Source: Nitrosomonadales bacterium
GTDB taxonomy: Bacteria; Pseudomonadota; Gammaproteobacteria; Burkholderiales; Gallionellaceae
Assembly (NCBI GenBank): GCA_016177795.1
Contig: JACOUM010000012.1
Location: 62,001-126,000 of the forward strand
DNA length: 64,000 nucleotides
Direction: 5' to 3'
The position numbers and the translations under genes are program-made. Under the pieces are notes generated by a model that saw only the letters and a program-made list of their open reading frames with translations, was not told the DNA's origin and made no database searches. Shown here in pieces: positions 34,107 to 42,611 of the stretch. Positions within the stretch are counted from its first letter, which is position 1, and each line of letters starts with the position of its first letter.

Positions 34107-35063
34107 ATGCCTGACGTGGAGCGCATCACCCTTTCCTGGCGTGAGCCCGGTCGCGAAGCTGGCGGCGAGGTCAGCGCCCGGCCGACAATAACGGCATCTG
34201 ACGAAAGAGCACTCATGCAGGCGCAACACCTGGTGCTGCTGATCCACGGCTACAACAACGACACCAAAGATGCAAAAAAAGCCTATGACGGCTTTCACGC
34301 ACGCCAGCGCGACCTGGCTGGCGGCGAGCGTTATGGCATCGGCCGCACCTTCGTCGAAGTGTATTGGCCGGGCGATGCCGCATGGGGCATCGTCTCGTTC
34401 CTGTTCTATATGGGCAGCATCAGGCACGCCATCCAGACCGCCGGACGGCTTGCCGGCTACCTCGCCGAACACACCCGCAACAGCGCACGCATCGACATCG
34501 TGGCGCATTCGATGGGCTGCCGGCTGGCGAGCGAACTGTTGCGCGCCTTGAAAGATCGCCCGATCCCGCCGCAGATCGAACGCATCGTCTTCATGGCTGG
34601 GGCCATCCCGACCTTCATGCTGCAGCATCGCGCGCCGCCGCGTCGTCTGCGCCCGTCCTATGACCGGGTGCTGCGCGAAGGCGCGCGCAGCCTGTACTCG
34701 GGCGCGGACATGGTACTGTCATTCGCCTTCCCGGCAGGGCAAACCCTCGCCCCCGGTGCGGAAGGTTTCCTGCCTACCGCGCTGGGCCATGCCGAATGGA
34801 CTGACGCCACCGTTCCATACAATCTGGACCAGCAGCAGAATCCCGGCGCGGGACACGGCGATTACTGGGGCTGGAACGACAAACCCAGGCCGCTGCAATG
34901 CGCAAAAAAAGCCGCTGAAGAAGTGCGCAGCTACCTGCAATTTCCCTCGACCGGCAGCCGTGAAGTCAGTAAACGAGTGATGATGGCAAACAATATCCTC
35001 GAACCGCGCACCAACGAAACAGGGCGCGAGAAAGTCGGGCGAGATATGCCGGTCCATGCGTAG
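34107..35063 (+). CDS. alpha/beta hydrolase (DUF900/lipase-like)
   Basis: The 318-residue protein has an alpha/beta-hydrolase core: HLVLLIHGYNNDTKDAKKAY provides the oxyanion HGYN loop and IDIVAHSMGCRLASELLRAL the nucleophile elbow AHSMG. A conserved acidic residue and catalytic His are expected later; GHGDYWGW near 251 is the best candidate for the His. There is no signal peptide, so it should act in the cytoplasm or at the inner membrane next to its membrane partner. The C-terminal 30 residues are polar and probably disordered. Substrate unknown; an esterase acting on lipid or protein-bound acyl groups is possible. Confidence 0.82.
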   Translation: MPDVERITLSWREPGREAGGEVSARPTITASDERALMQAQHLVLLIHGYNNDTKDAKKAYDGFHARQRDLAGGERYGIGRTFVEVYWPGDAAWGIVSFLFYMGSIRHAIQTAGRLAGYLAEHTRNSARIDIVAHSMGCRLASELLRALKDRPIPPQIERIVFMAGAIPTFMLQHRAPPRRLRPSYDRVLREGARSLYSGADMVLSFAFPAGQTLAPGAEGFLPTALGHAEWTDATVPYNLDQQQNPGAGHGDYWGWNDKPRPLQCAKKAAEEVRSYLQFPSTGSREVSKRVMMANNILEPRTNETGREKVGRDMPVHA

Positions 35064-35075
35064 CCATACCACTCA

Positions 35076-35112
35076 CATCGCACCGCGCGTACGGTGCGAG
35101 GCACGCAGCGGA
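35076..35112. repeat. right copy of hairpin-containing direct repeat
   Basis: The unit starts CATCGCACCGCGCGTACGGT, with the same CGCACCG/CGGTGCG hairpin as the copy at 33121-33157. It lies 12 bases after the hydrolase stop and before the gcvR-like gene. Confidence 0.75.
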
Positions 35113-35221
35113 CAGGTTGTCGCAAATTATGGAATGCTCAATATTTCCGCTCCGCTCACTGGCACATTATCGTTCTGGGCATTACACTGAACCCCATTCA
35201 ATTCTTGCATTTCAGCAGCCC

Positions 35222-35767
35222 ATGGCCACAGACACCCAAAATAATTATCTGGTGATAACCGCTTCAGGAGAAGACAAGGTTGGTCTTGTGGATCGGCTTT
35301 CGATCAAGATCGCCGAGAGCGGATGCAATATCGAAGAAAGCCGCATGGCCGTATTGGGCGAACAGTTCGCCATCATCATGCTGCTTTCCGGCCCATGGAA
35401 CGCGCTTTCCAAGTTCGAAGGGCAAATTGATCAGCTGGGCGACCAGTTAGGTCTCACCATCATTCACAAACGAACCCGGCAACGGGAACGGACGCAACCG
35501 GCGGCGCCCTACAGAGTGGAAGTGGTGGCCATGGACCATCCCGGCATTGTTCGCAATCTGGCCGCTTTCTTCTCCAGGAACGGCATCAACATCGAAGAAC
35601 TCCAGACCGACACCTACCCGGCGCCGCACACCGGCACACCCATGTTTTCCGTCATCATCACCGTGGGCATCCATGCTGACGTTCACATTCCCACCTTGCG
35701 TGAAAATTTCCTCGATTACTGCGACGACCTGAATCTGGACGCAAGCTTCGAACCTGCGCGGATGTGA
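35222..35767 (+). CDS. gcvR: glycine cleavage system transcriptional repressor GcvR-like (two ACT domains)
   Basis: The 181-residue protein consists of two ACT domains: NNYLVITASGEDKVGLVDRL (residues 7-26) and YRVEVVAMDHPGIVRNLAAF (about 98-117), with NINIEEL-type loops (NGINIEELQTDTYPAP). This is the GcvR arrangement; in E. coli GcvR binds GcvA and glycine and so controls the glycine cleavage operon. No DNA-binding domain is present, consistent with that. The ATG at 35222 matches the family start; the frame is open upstream for 35 non-conserved codons. An intrinsic terminator follows. Confidence 0.87.
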   Translation: MATDTQNNYLVITASGEDKVGLVDRLSIKIAESGCNIEESRMAVLGEQFAIIMLLSGPWNALSKFEGQIDQLGDQLGLTIIHKRTRQRERTQPAAPYRVEVVAMDHPGIVRNLAAFFSRNGINIEELQTDTYPAPHTGTPMFSVIITVGIHADVHIPTLRENFLDYCDDLNLDASFEPARM

Positions 35768-35772
35768 GGTAT

Positions 35773-35797
35773 GGCGACCATCCGGTCGCCTTTTTTT
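35773..35797 (+). terminator. intrinsic terminator of gcvR
   Basis: GGCGACC and GGTCGCC form a 7-bp stem with an ATCC loop (35773-35790), followed by seven T. The same hairpin occurs at 36779-36796 next to purL, so it belongs to the duplicated unit. Confidence 0.9.
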
Positions 35798-35810
35798 CGA
35801 GCAAAGAGCC

Positions 35811-35980
35811 TTACCCTACCCACTTCCTCGCATTCTGGAACATGCGCAGCCATGCGCCGTTCTCCTGCCAGTCGCGCGGATACCAGAAATTCTGCACGGC
35901 ACGGAACACGCGCTCAGGGTGCGGCATCATGATCGAAAAGCGCCCGTCCGGCGTGTTCAGGCCGGTGACGCCTTGCGGCG
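35811..35980 (-). pseudogene. duplicated 3' end of purL
   Basis: These 170 bases match 36821-36990 of the intact purL at about 91% by eye and encode its last 56 residues in frame, including the [14 protein letters not shown] and [15 protein letters not shown] segments and the stop codon. No ribosome-binding site or start belongs to it. Most differences are synonymous, including a TCG versus AGC serine codon that needs several changes, so the copy probably comes from a related but different purL rather than from recent duplication. It adjoins the gcvR terminator on one side and the higA stop (14 bases) on the other. Confidence 0.92.
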
Positions 35981-35994
35981 TCCATTGGGGAAGG

Positions 35995-36351
35995 CTATGC
36001 AGCGGATAGCAGGCTTTCATATGGGATGTGCAGCCCGTCGTGCAGCCGCTGCACCATTTGCAGGCTGAGCCGGCGCTTGCGGTTTAACACTTCGGAAACG
36101 CGCCCGCTTGAGCCGATGTAGGGCTCAAGGTCTTTTTGAGTCAGGCCTTGTTGTTCCATTCTGAATTTGATGGCTTCGACCGGATCGACCAAGCCAATCG
36201 GGAAATGCTTGTGCTCATAGGCTTCAATGAGCGTGACGAGAATCTCCGCCTCGTCCGCCTGTGGCGTTCCCTCTTGCGCCTGGTACACCCGCTCCAGCCG
36301 CTTGAATGCGGCGCGCAGGTCTTCGTCGTTGCGGATCGGCTTAATATTCAT
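35995..36351 (-). CDS. higA: HigA-type antitoxin
   Basis: The 118-residue protein has a helix-turn-helix at its C-terminal half ([39 protein letters not shown]) and an acidic N-terminal region ([19 protein letters not shown]) typical of HigA proteins paired with HigB of the PF09907 type. It should neutralise HigB and repress the promoter at 36672-36700. The ATG at 36351 overlaps the higB end by 11 bases. The longer frame upstream lies inside higB. Confidence 0.9.
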   Translation of the reverse strand: MNIKPIRNDEDLRAAFKRLERVYQAQEGTPQADEAEILVTLIEAYEHKHFPIGLVDPVEAIKFRMEQQGLTQKDLEPYIGSSGRVSEVLNRKRRLSLQMVQRLHDGLHIPYESLLSAA

Positions 36352-36649
36352 TGACAGTCTCCACGTTGATTTTGTCATATTGCGCATGGGTTCCAACGAA
36401 CTTCACCCACGCGATCCCGCCTCGATATTGCATTTCCGCGACTAGGCGGTATTTATTCCCGGCGATATTGAATACCACACGATGGTTACCGCAGATGCTC
36501 GCGCTTCGATACTGTTCCTTGATGTCCTGCGGAGTTTCCCAGTTTGCTTTGATCGCCTCGTCGTACCAACTTTGCAAAGCGCCCTTCGAATCCGCGTATT
36601 CCGGCTGACTCCAAAATTTGACCAATGTGCTCTTGGCAATCACCCGCAT
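36341..36649 (-). CDS. higB: HigB-type mRNA interferase toxin
   Basis: The 102-residue protein matches the HigB toxin family (PF09907 type): RVIAKSTLVKFWSQPEYADS, YRSASICGNHRVVFNIAGNK, and AWVKFVGTHAQYDKINVETV, where the C-terminal GTHAQYDKI is the hallmark. These toxins cleave mRNA on the ribosome. The ATG at 36649 is preceded by GGGAGG; the frame is open upstream for 17 further codons that include the promoter. Toxin precedes antitoxin, the standard HigBA order. Confidence 0.92.
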   Translation of the reverse strand: MRVIAKSTLVKFWSQPEYADSKGALQSWYDEAIKANWETPQDIKEQYRSASICGNHRVVFNIAGNKYRLVAEMQYRGGIAWVKFVGTHAQYDKINVETVNEY

Positions 36650-36656
36650 CTCAAAC

Positions 36657-36700
36657 CTCCCAATTTGGGAGATTGTAATCAGGTCATATAGCCGAGTCAA
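36657..36700 (-). promoter_or_regulatory. higBA promoter and operator
   Basis: On the minus strand TTGACT (36700-36695) and TACAAT (36677-36672) are separated by 17 bases, close to the sigma-70 consensus. A palindrome CTCCC-AATTT-GGGAG (36657-36671) directly follows the -10 box and overlaps the ribosome-binding site of higB, a fitting operator for HigA. Confidence 0.75.
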
Positions 36701-36770
36701 TCACTAAATGCCCATGGCAATGCTTGAAGAGGAGACCTGTTTGTGCAACAGCTACCACATAGCGTGCCCC

Positions 36771-36796
36771 ACAAAAAAGGCGACCATCCGGTCGCC
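36771..36796 (-). terminator. intrinsic terminator of purL
   Basis: Read on the minus strand, the stem GGCGACC/GGTCGCC is followed by six T, 25 bases after the purL stop codon. The stem is identical to the gcvR terminator at 35773. Confidence 0.88.
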
Positions 36797-36820
36797 TTCT
36801 CATTTCCACACACAAAACCC

Positions 36821-39800
36821 CTACCCCACCCACTTCCTCGCATTCTGGAACATGCGCAGCCATGCGCCGTTTTCCTGCCAGTCGCGCGGATACCAGGAGT
36901 TCTGCACGGCGCGGAACACGCGCTCCGGGTGCGGCATCATGATGCTGAAACGCCCGTCCGGCGTGGTCAGGCCGGTGATGCCCTGCGGCGAGCCGTTCGG
37001 GTTGAGGGGGTAGATTTCGGTGGGTTGGCCGGTGTTGTCCACGTAACGCAGCGTAACAATGTCCTGCGCAGCCTGCAGTTTCTTTGCGTTGCCGAAGTCG
37101 GCATAGCCTTCGCCGTGCGCGACGACGATCGGCATGCGGCTGCCCGCCATGCCGTTGAAGAAGATCGACGGCGATTGCTGCACCTCAACCATCGCGAAGC
37201 GCGCCTCGAACTGCTCGGACTGGTTGCGCGAGAAGTGCGCCCAGTTATCCGCGCCGGGAATGATGTCGTGCAGGTTGCTCATCATCTGGCAGCCGTTGCA
37301 CACGCCCAGCGCAAAGGTATCGTTGCGTTTGAAGAACGCCGCGAATTCGTCGCGTGCCCGGCGATTGAACAGGATGGATTTCGCCCAGCCCTCACCGGCG
37401 CCGAGCACATCGCCGTAGGAAAAGCCGCCGCAGGCGGCGAAGCCTTTGAAGTCGGCGAGTTTGACGCGGCCGCTGATGATGTCGCTCATGTGCACGTCCA
37501 CCGCGGCGAATCCGGCGCGATCGAACGCCGCCGCCATTTCCACCTGACCGTTCACGCCCTGCTCGCGCAGGATGGCGATCTTGGGGCGATGGCGCAGGAT
37601 GGCCGGCGAAATATTCTCGTTCGGGTCGTAAGTCAGTTTCGCATGCAGGCCGGGGTCGGCGGCATCGAGGATGCGGTCGAACTCCTGTTGCGCGCAGGCC
37701 GGGTTGTCGCGCAGCTTCTGCATCCGGCAGGTGGTCTCCGACCAGATACGCTGCAAATTCACGCCGCTCTCGCTGAACAGTTTTTCGCCGCCGCGCGAAA
37801 TCTCGATCATGCCGGTTTCATTCAGCGTAGCGATTTTCTGCACGCTCTTCAATCCGGCATCGCGCGCCAGTTGCAGGATGTGCGCCACGTCGTGGTCGCG
37901 CACCTGCACCACCGCGCCAAGCTCCTCGTTGAACAATGCGCGCAGCGTGTCGCCGTGCAGTTCGTCGAGCCGGATGTCGAGACCGATATGCGAAGCGAAT
38001 GCCATTTCGCACAGCGTGACGAATACACCGCCATCGGAGCGGTCGTGATAGCTGAACAGCTTGCCCTCGGTATTCAGGCGCTGCACCAGTTCGAAAAATG
38101 ATTTGAGCACCTGCGCATCGTCCACGTCCGGCGCGACGTCGCCAACCTGCTTGTACACCTGCGCCAGTGCCGAGCCGCCCATGCGGTTCCTGCCCTGCCC
38201 CAGATCAATCAGCAGCAGCGCGGTATCGGGGTCGGCGACGAGTTGCGGCGTGAGCGTGTCGCGCGCGTCTGGGCATGGCGCGAACGCGGTGACGATCAGC
38301 GACAGCGGCGCGGTGACTTCTTTTTTCACACCCTCAACCTCTCCCCCTTGGGTAGAAGCTTGGCTCGCACCCCCATCTTCAACCCCCATCCTAACCTCCC
38401 CCATGCCAGGGGGAAGGAACGGGGAAGTCGGCTCTGTCCAGGAAGTCTTCATGCTCATGGAGTCTTTCCCGACCGGGATCGCGATGCCGAGCTGCGGACA
38501 CAGTTCCATGCCGACCGCGCACACGGTATCGAACAGCGCGGCATCCTCGCCGTGATGCCCGGCAGCCGCCATCCAGTTCGCCGACAGCTTGATGTCGCCG
38601 ATCTTGTCGATGCGCGCCGCGGCGATGTTGGTGAGCGCCTCGCCCACCGCCATGCGTCCCGAAGCGGGCGCATTGATCAGCGCGAGCGGGGTGCGCTCGC
38701 CGATGGCAAACGCCTCGGCGCGGCGGGTGTTGAAACCCATCAGCGTGACCGCGACATCCGCCACCGGCACCTGCCACGGGCCAACCATCTGGTCGCGCGC
38801 GGTCATGCCGCCGACGGTGCGGTCGCCGATGCTGATCAGAAAGGTCTTGTTCGCCACCGACGGCAGGCGCAGCACGCGCTCGATCGACTCGCGCAACCCG
38901 ATCTTGCCGGTATCGCACGAGCTCAGCCGCGGCGTCTCGCGCGAAACAACGCGCGTCATCTTCGGCGGCTTGCCGAGCAGCACCGACAGCGGCATATCCA
39001 CCGGGTCGTTGCCGAATTCGCCGTCGTGCACGGTGATGCGGTCTGCGGCGATGGCCTCGCCGACCACGGCGAACGGGCAGCGCTCGCGCTCGCACAGCGC
39101 GCGGAACTCATCGAGACGCTCAGGCGCAATCGCCAGCACGTAGCGCTCCTGCGATTCGTTGCACCAGATCTGCTTCGGCGACATGCCGGTCTCGTCCAGC
39201 GGAATCTTGCGCAGCTCGAAATGCGCGCCCTTGCCGCCGCCGTGCACCAGCTCCGGCAGCGCGTTCGACATGCCGCCCGCGCCGACATCGTGGATCGACA
39301 GGATCGGATTGTTCGCGCCCATCTGCCAGCAGCGGTCGATCACCTCCTGCGCGCGGCGCTGCATCTCGGGATTGCCGCGCTGCACCGAATCGAAGTCGAG
39401 GTTCTCGGCGTTCGCGCCGGTGTCCATGGAGGACGCCGCGCCGCCGCCGAGGCCGATCAGCATGCCGGGGCCGCCGAGATGCACCACCAGCGCGCCGGCC
39501 GGCAGCTCATGCTTGTGCGTGTGGATCGCCGCGATGTTGCCGACCCCGCCCGCCAGCATGATCGGCTTGTGGTAGCCGCGCATCTCGCCGCTGACCTGTT
39601 CCTCGAAGGTGCGGAAATAACCCGCCAGATTCGGGCGGCCGAATTCGTTGTTGAACGCCGCCGCGCCGATCGGGCCGTCGAGCATGATCTGCAGCGCAGA
39701 GACAATACGGCCTGGCTTTCCATAGCTTGTTTCCCACGGCTGCACGAAGCCGGGGATATTCAAATTGGACACCGAGAAACCGGTCAGCCCGGCCTTGGGT

Positions 39801-40798
39801 TTGGAGCCGCTGCCGGTCGCACCCTCGTCGCGGATCTCGCCGCCGCTGCCGGTCGCCGCGCCGGCGAAAGGCGCGATCGCGGTCGGGTGGTTATGCGTCT
39901 CGACCTTCATCAGGGTGTGGGTCAGCTCATCGCTGAACGCATAGCCGCCGTCGGCGCGCGGATAGAAGCGCTCGACGCGCGCGCCCTCGATGATCGAGGA
40001 ATTGTCGGAATAGGCCACCACCGTGCCCTGTGGGCTGACCTTGTGGGTGTTGCGGATCATGCCGAACAACGACATGTCCTGCGCCTCGCCGTCGATTACC
40101 CAGTCGGCGTTGAAAATCTTGTGGCGGCAGTGCTCTGAATTGGCCTGCGCGAACATCATCAGCTCGACATCGGTCGGGTTGCGCTCCAGCTTGCGGAAAT
40201 TCTCGACCAGATAGTCGATCTCGTCCGCCGACAGCGCCAGCCCCATCCCGCGGTTGGCTTTCTCCAGCGCCCTGCGCCCGCCCTTCAGGATGTTCACCGT
40301 GGCGAGCGGTTGCGGCTTGCCGTGCCGGAAGATTTTTTCCGCCGCACCGTCGATGTCGGTCAGCACGGTCTCGGTCATGCGGTCATGCAGCAGCGGCAAC
40401 AGCGCGGCCAGCACGGCCTTGCCCAGCGGCTTGCCGCCCGGGGTCGAGAGGTAATACACCACGCCGCGCTCGATGCGCTCGACGGCAGACAGTCCGCAAT
40501 GCTGTGCGATGTCGGTGGCCTTGGTGGACCACGGCGAGATCGTGCCGAGACGCGGCACCACCAGCAGGCGCTGGTATCGGGCTGCATCTTTGGGTTCGCC
40601 CGCCTTCCGGTCCAGACCCAGCACCTTGTCCAGCAATCCGGCTTGTGCCTTGCTCAACTCCGTAGCGCGCAACGCGCTGAAATACCAGTGGCGGGTGTCC
40701 GCGATCGATACATCGGGGGCAACATCGTGCAGCGCGGCACTCAGTTTTTCGAGGCGAAAGACGGATAAGGCGGCGGTGCCAACGGAGACTCGGAACAT
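36821..40798 (-). CDS. purL: phosphoribosylformylglycinamidine synthase, with in-frame repeat insertion
   Basis: The 1325-residue large-type PurL converts FGAR to FGAM with ATP and glutamine. Visible parts are the N-terminal domain, the FGAM-synthase core ([60 protein letters not shown]) and a C-terminal glutaminase with the nucleophile Cys in [14 protein letters not shown] and a catalytic His-Pro-Glu (MMPHPERVF). Residues about 788-824 ([20 protein letters not shown] and following) have no counterpart in E. coli PurL as I recall it and are encoded by the palindromic repeat at 38329-38437. The gene is monocistronic, with a TATAAT-like box on the minus strand (40836-40831). Confidence 0.96.
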   Translation of the reverse strand: MFRVSVGTAALSVFRLEKLSAALHDVAPDVSIADTRHWYFSALRATELSKAQAGLLDKVLGLDRKAGEPKDAARYQRLLVVPRLGTISPWSTKATDIAQHCGLSAVERIERGVVYYLSTPGGKPLGKAVLAALLPLLHDRMTETVLTDIDGAAEKIFRHGKPQPLATVNILKGGRRALEKANRGMGLALSADEIDYLVENFRKLERNPTDVELMMFAQANSEHCRHKIFNADWVIDGEAQDMSLFGMIRNTHKVSPQGTVVAYSDNSSIIEGARVERFYPRADGGYAFSDELTHTLMKVETHNHPTAIAPFAGAATGSGGEIRDEGATGSGSKPKAGLTGFSVSNLNIPGFVQPWETSYGKPGRIVSALQIMLDGPIGAAAFNNEFGRPNLAGYFRTFEEQVSGEMRGYHKPIMLAGGVGNIAAIHTHKHELPAGALVVHLGGPGMLIGLGGGAASSMDTGANAENLDFDSVQRGNPEMQRRAQEVIDRCWQMGANNPILSIHDVGAGGMSNALPELVHGGGKGAHFELRKIPLDETGMSPKQIWCNESQERYVLAIAPERLDEFRALCERERCPFAVVGEAIAADRITVHDGEFGNDPVDMPLSVLLGKPPKMTRVVSRETPRLSSCDTGKIGLRESIERVLRLPSVANKTFLISIGDRTVGGMTARDQMVGPWQVPVADVAVTLMGFNTRRAEAFAIGERTPLALINAPASGRMAVGEALTNIAAARIDKIGDIKLSANWMAAAGHHGEDAALFDTVCAVGMELCPQLGIAIPVGKDSMSMKTSWTEPTSPFLPPGMGEVRMGVEDGGASQASTQGGEVEGVKKEVTAPLSLIVTAFAPCPDARDTLTPQLVADPDTALLLIDLGQGRNRMGGSALAQVYKQVGDVAPDVDDAQVLKSFFELVQRLNTEGKLFSYHDRSDGGVFVTLCEMAFASHIGLDIRLDELHGDTLRALFNEELGAVVQVRDHDVAHILQLARDAGLKSVQKIATLNETGMIEISRGGEKLFSESGVNLQRIWSETTCRMQKLRDNPACAQQEFDRILDAADPGLHAKLTYDPNENISPAILRHRPKIAILREQGVNGQVEMAAAFDRAGFAAVDVHMSDIISGRVKLADFKGFAACGGFSYGDVLGAGEGWAKSILFNRRARDEFAAFFKRNDTFALGVCNGCQMMSNLHDIIPGADNWAHFSRNQSEQFEARFAMVEVQQSPSIFFNGMAGSRMPIVVAHGEGYADFGNAKKLQAAQDIVTLRYVDNTGQPTEIYPLNPNGSPQGITGLTTPDGRFSIMMPHPERVFRAVQNSWYPRDWQENGAWLRMFQNARKWVG
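38329..38437. repeat. palindromic repeat inserted in purL
   Basis: Two GC-rich modules: ACCCTCAACCTCTCCCCCTT near 38330, and AACCCCCATCCTAACCTCCC followed by CCATGCCAGGGGGAAGG near 38381-38417. The second matches the reversed second module at 15466-15501. The reading frame is preserved. Confidence 0.75.
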
Positions 40799-40868
40799 GG
40801 CGAAGACCGTGAAATTAAATTCGGGGCGGGATTATACTATGCGCCCCGCACACCGCACTTGACCGGAA

Positions 40869-41768
40869 ATGAACAAAGGTATTTCCATTCTTGCCCGGAA
40901 ACAGGCCATGACCAGCTTCCCGAAACGCCCGCGCGACAGCCACAAGGGCATGTTCGGCACGGTCGCGGTGATCGGCGGCGCAGCCGGCATGGTCGGCGCG
41001 CCGCTGCTGGCAGCACGCGCCGCACTCAAACTGGGCGCAGGCTGCGTGCACGTCGGGCTGCTGGCGGACAACGCGCCGGGCGTGGATTTGCTGCAACCGG
41101 AACTGATGCTGCACCGTGCACACGACTTGCTTCGCCCTCACCCCAACCCTCTCCCGCGAGCGGGAGAGGGGGCAAACGTGAAAAACAATTTCAATGTGCT
41201 GGCCATCGGTTGCGGACTGGGCACCTCAAAAGCCGCTTACAGGCTGCTGTATGAAACGCTGAAATTCAAGGCACCCATCGTACTGGATGCCGATGCGCTC
41301 AACCTGCTCGCGGTCCATGCCGACTTGCAGGATGACCTGCGTGCGCGCAATCATCCCTCTGTGCTCACACCGCATCCCGGCGAAGCCGCGCACCTGCTGG
41401 ACTGCAAGACCGGCGAGGTGCAGGCGGACCGCGCCGCAGCAGTGCGGCAACTGGCGCAGAAGTTCGCCTGCAGCGCGGTGCTGAAAGGCGCAGACAGCCT
41501 GTGCGCCACGCGCGACGGCAGGCTGTTCGTCAATAAAACCGGCAATCCCGGCATGAGCGCGGCGGGCACGGGCGACGTACTGACCGGCATGATCGCCGCC
41601 TTCATCGCGCAGGGCATGAATGCGGACGATGCGCTGCTGCTGGCGGTACACCTGCACGGCGCGGCGGGCGATGCGCTGGCGCAACAGCACGCCGCCATCG
41701 GCATGACCGCGACAGAAGTAACCGAATGGGCGCGCTGGCTGTTGAACCAATGGGTGGGGGAGCAGTGA
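40869..41768 (+). CDS. nnrD: ADP-dependent NAD(P)H-hydrate dehydratase, with in-frame repeat insertion
   Basis: The 299-residue protein is the YjeF C-terminal (ribokinase-like) domain as a stand-alone enzyme. It repairs hydrated NAD(P)H. Seen are HKGMFGTVAVIGGAAGMVGA, VLDADALNLLAVHADL, LTPHPGEAAHLLDCKTGEVQ, and the phosphate-binding NPGMSAAGTGDVLTGMIAAF. Residues about 90-104 (PHPNPLPRAGEGAN) are encoded by the 44-bp palindromic repeat and interrupt the region between strands. The NnrE epimerase domain is not present here. ATG 40869 is chosen; an ATG 39 bases downstream is possible. Divergent from purL. Confidence 0.94.
   Translation: MNKGISILARKQAMTSFPKRPRDSHKGMFGTVAVIGGAAGMVGAPLLAARAALKLGAGCVHVGLLADNAPGVDLLQPELMLHRAHDLLRPHPNPLPRAGEGANVKNNFNVLAIGCGLGTSKAAYRLLYETLKFKAPIVLDADALNLLAVHADLQDDLRARNHPSVLTPHPGEAAHLLDCKTGEVQADRAAAVRQLAQKFACSAVLKGADSLCATRDGRLFVNKTGNPGMSAAGTGDVLTGMIAAFIAQGMNADDALLLAVHLHGAAGDALAQQHAAIGMTATEVTEWARWLLNQWVGEQ
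41135..41178. repeat. 44-bp palindromic repeat inside nnrD
   Basis: It is the same unit as at 19225-19268 (two differences in the loop region, CTT versus GAG). It encodes PHPNPLPRAGEGAN in frame. Confidence 0.9.
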
Positions 41769-41786
41769 CCCCACCCGAAATCGTTG

Positions 41787-42422
41787 CTATTTCCCTTCTA
41801 TCTTCCTGATGGCTGCCTCGATTTCCGCCTTGCGGCCCGTGTCCGCATCTTCGCGGCCGGGGCGCGCCGGGGCGCTCAATGCCTTTTTGAAGTATTCGAG
41901 CGCCTTGGTTTTTTCGCCGCGCTCGACCATGAGTTCGCCCATGAAGAAGTTCGGGTCGATGCCGTCCGGGTTGACCTTGAGCGCGCGCTCAAGATATTCG
42001 CGCGCCTTGTCATAGTCGCCGAATGAGCCGAAGCGCGGCACCTTGTAATACAGGCTGCCGAGCGAGGTCAGCGCGGAACCGTTCAGCGCGTTGGCGTCGA
42101 CTTTCTCCGCAGCCAGCAACAGGTCGCGCGCCGTCTTTGCCGTGCCGCCGGCCGAGAAGATGCTCTGATACTTGGCCAGGGTGCTGGTGATGATTCCTTC
42201 CCAGATCAGCGGCTCGGGGCGCCCCGGATTGGCGGCGGTTACCGCATGCGCCTCCTTGACCAGTTTTTCGAAGGCCTCTTCCTTGTTCTTTTCCGGTATC
42301 TGGTAAAAAGCTGTCGCCCAATCGCGCTGCAATTTCGCGATGGATGCGTCGAGCGGGGTGGTTTCGGCGAATGCGCTGTTGGCAGCAAACAACAGTGCGA
42401 TTAACCAGGCGTACTTCTTCAT
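41787..42422 (-). CDS. periplasmic TPR-like protein
   Basis: The 211-residue protein has a Sec signal peptide (residues 1-19, cleavage after AFA) and a helical repeat fold: residues 85-130 and 140-190 look like TPR units (YDKAREYLERALKVNPDGID and PNFFMGELMVERGEKTKALE). It resembles TRAP-transporter TatT-type periplasmic TPR proteins in size and layout, but no TRAP transporter is adjacent. It lies opposite nnrD with 18 bases between the stop codons. Substrate or partner unknown. Confidence 0.75.
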   Translation of the reverse strand: MKKYAWLIALLFAANSAFAETTPLDASIAKLQRDWATAFYQIPEKNKEEAFEKLVKEAHAVTAANPGRPEPLIWEGIITSTLAKYQSIFSAGGTAKTARDLLLAAEKVDANALNGSALTSLGSLYYKVPRFGSFGDYDKAREYLERALKVNPDGIDPNFFMGELMVERGEKTKALEYFKKALSAPARPGREDADTGRKAEIEAAIRKIEGK

Positions 42423-42474
42423 GAATAGCTCCTTTAGCAGTGGTTAGTTGTTGGTTCAAAAAAAATGGCAATTC

Positions 42475-42603
42475 GTCCACGAAAAACACGAAAGGCACGA
42501 AATAAAACAGCGGGGATGTCTGTTGAGTGTATTAACCATCGTGTTTTATTTTGTTTCTTATCGGCCTTTGATTTTGTTCGTGTTGTTCGTGAATTTCGTG
42601 GAC
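42475..42603. repeat. CACGAAA inverted-repeat element, second complete copy
   Basis: Begins GTCCACGAAAAACACGAAAG and ends GTTCGTGAATTTCGTGGAC, with an AT-rich interior of about 75 bases unlike that of the copy at 24271. It fills most of the gap between the TPR and SDR genes. Confidence 0.82.
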
Positions 42604-42611
42604 AGATATTT

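Noticed and set aside
38243-40138. Open frame of 631 codons on the plus strand
   Set aside because: Antisense to purL; low-complexity Arg/His-rich translation.
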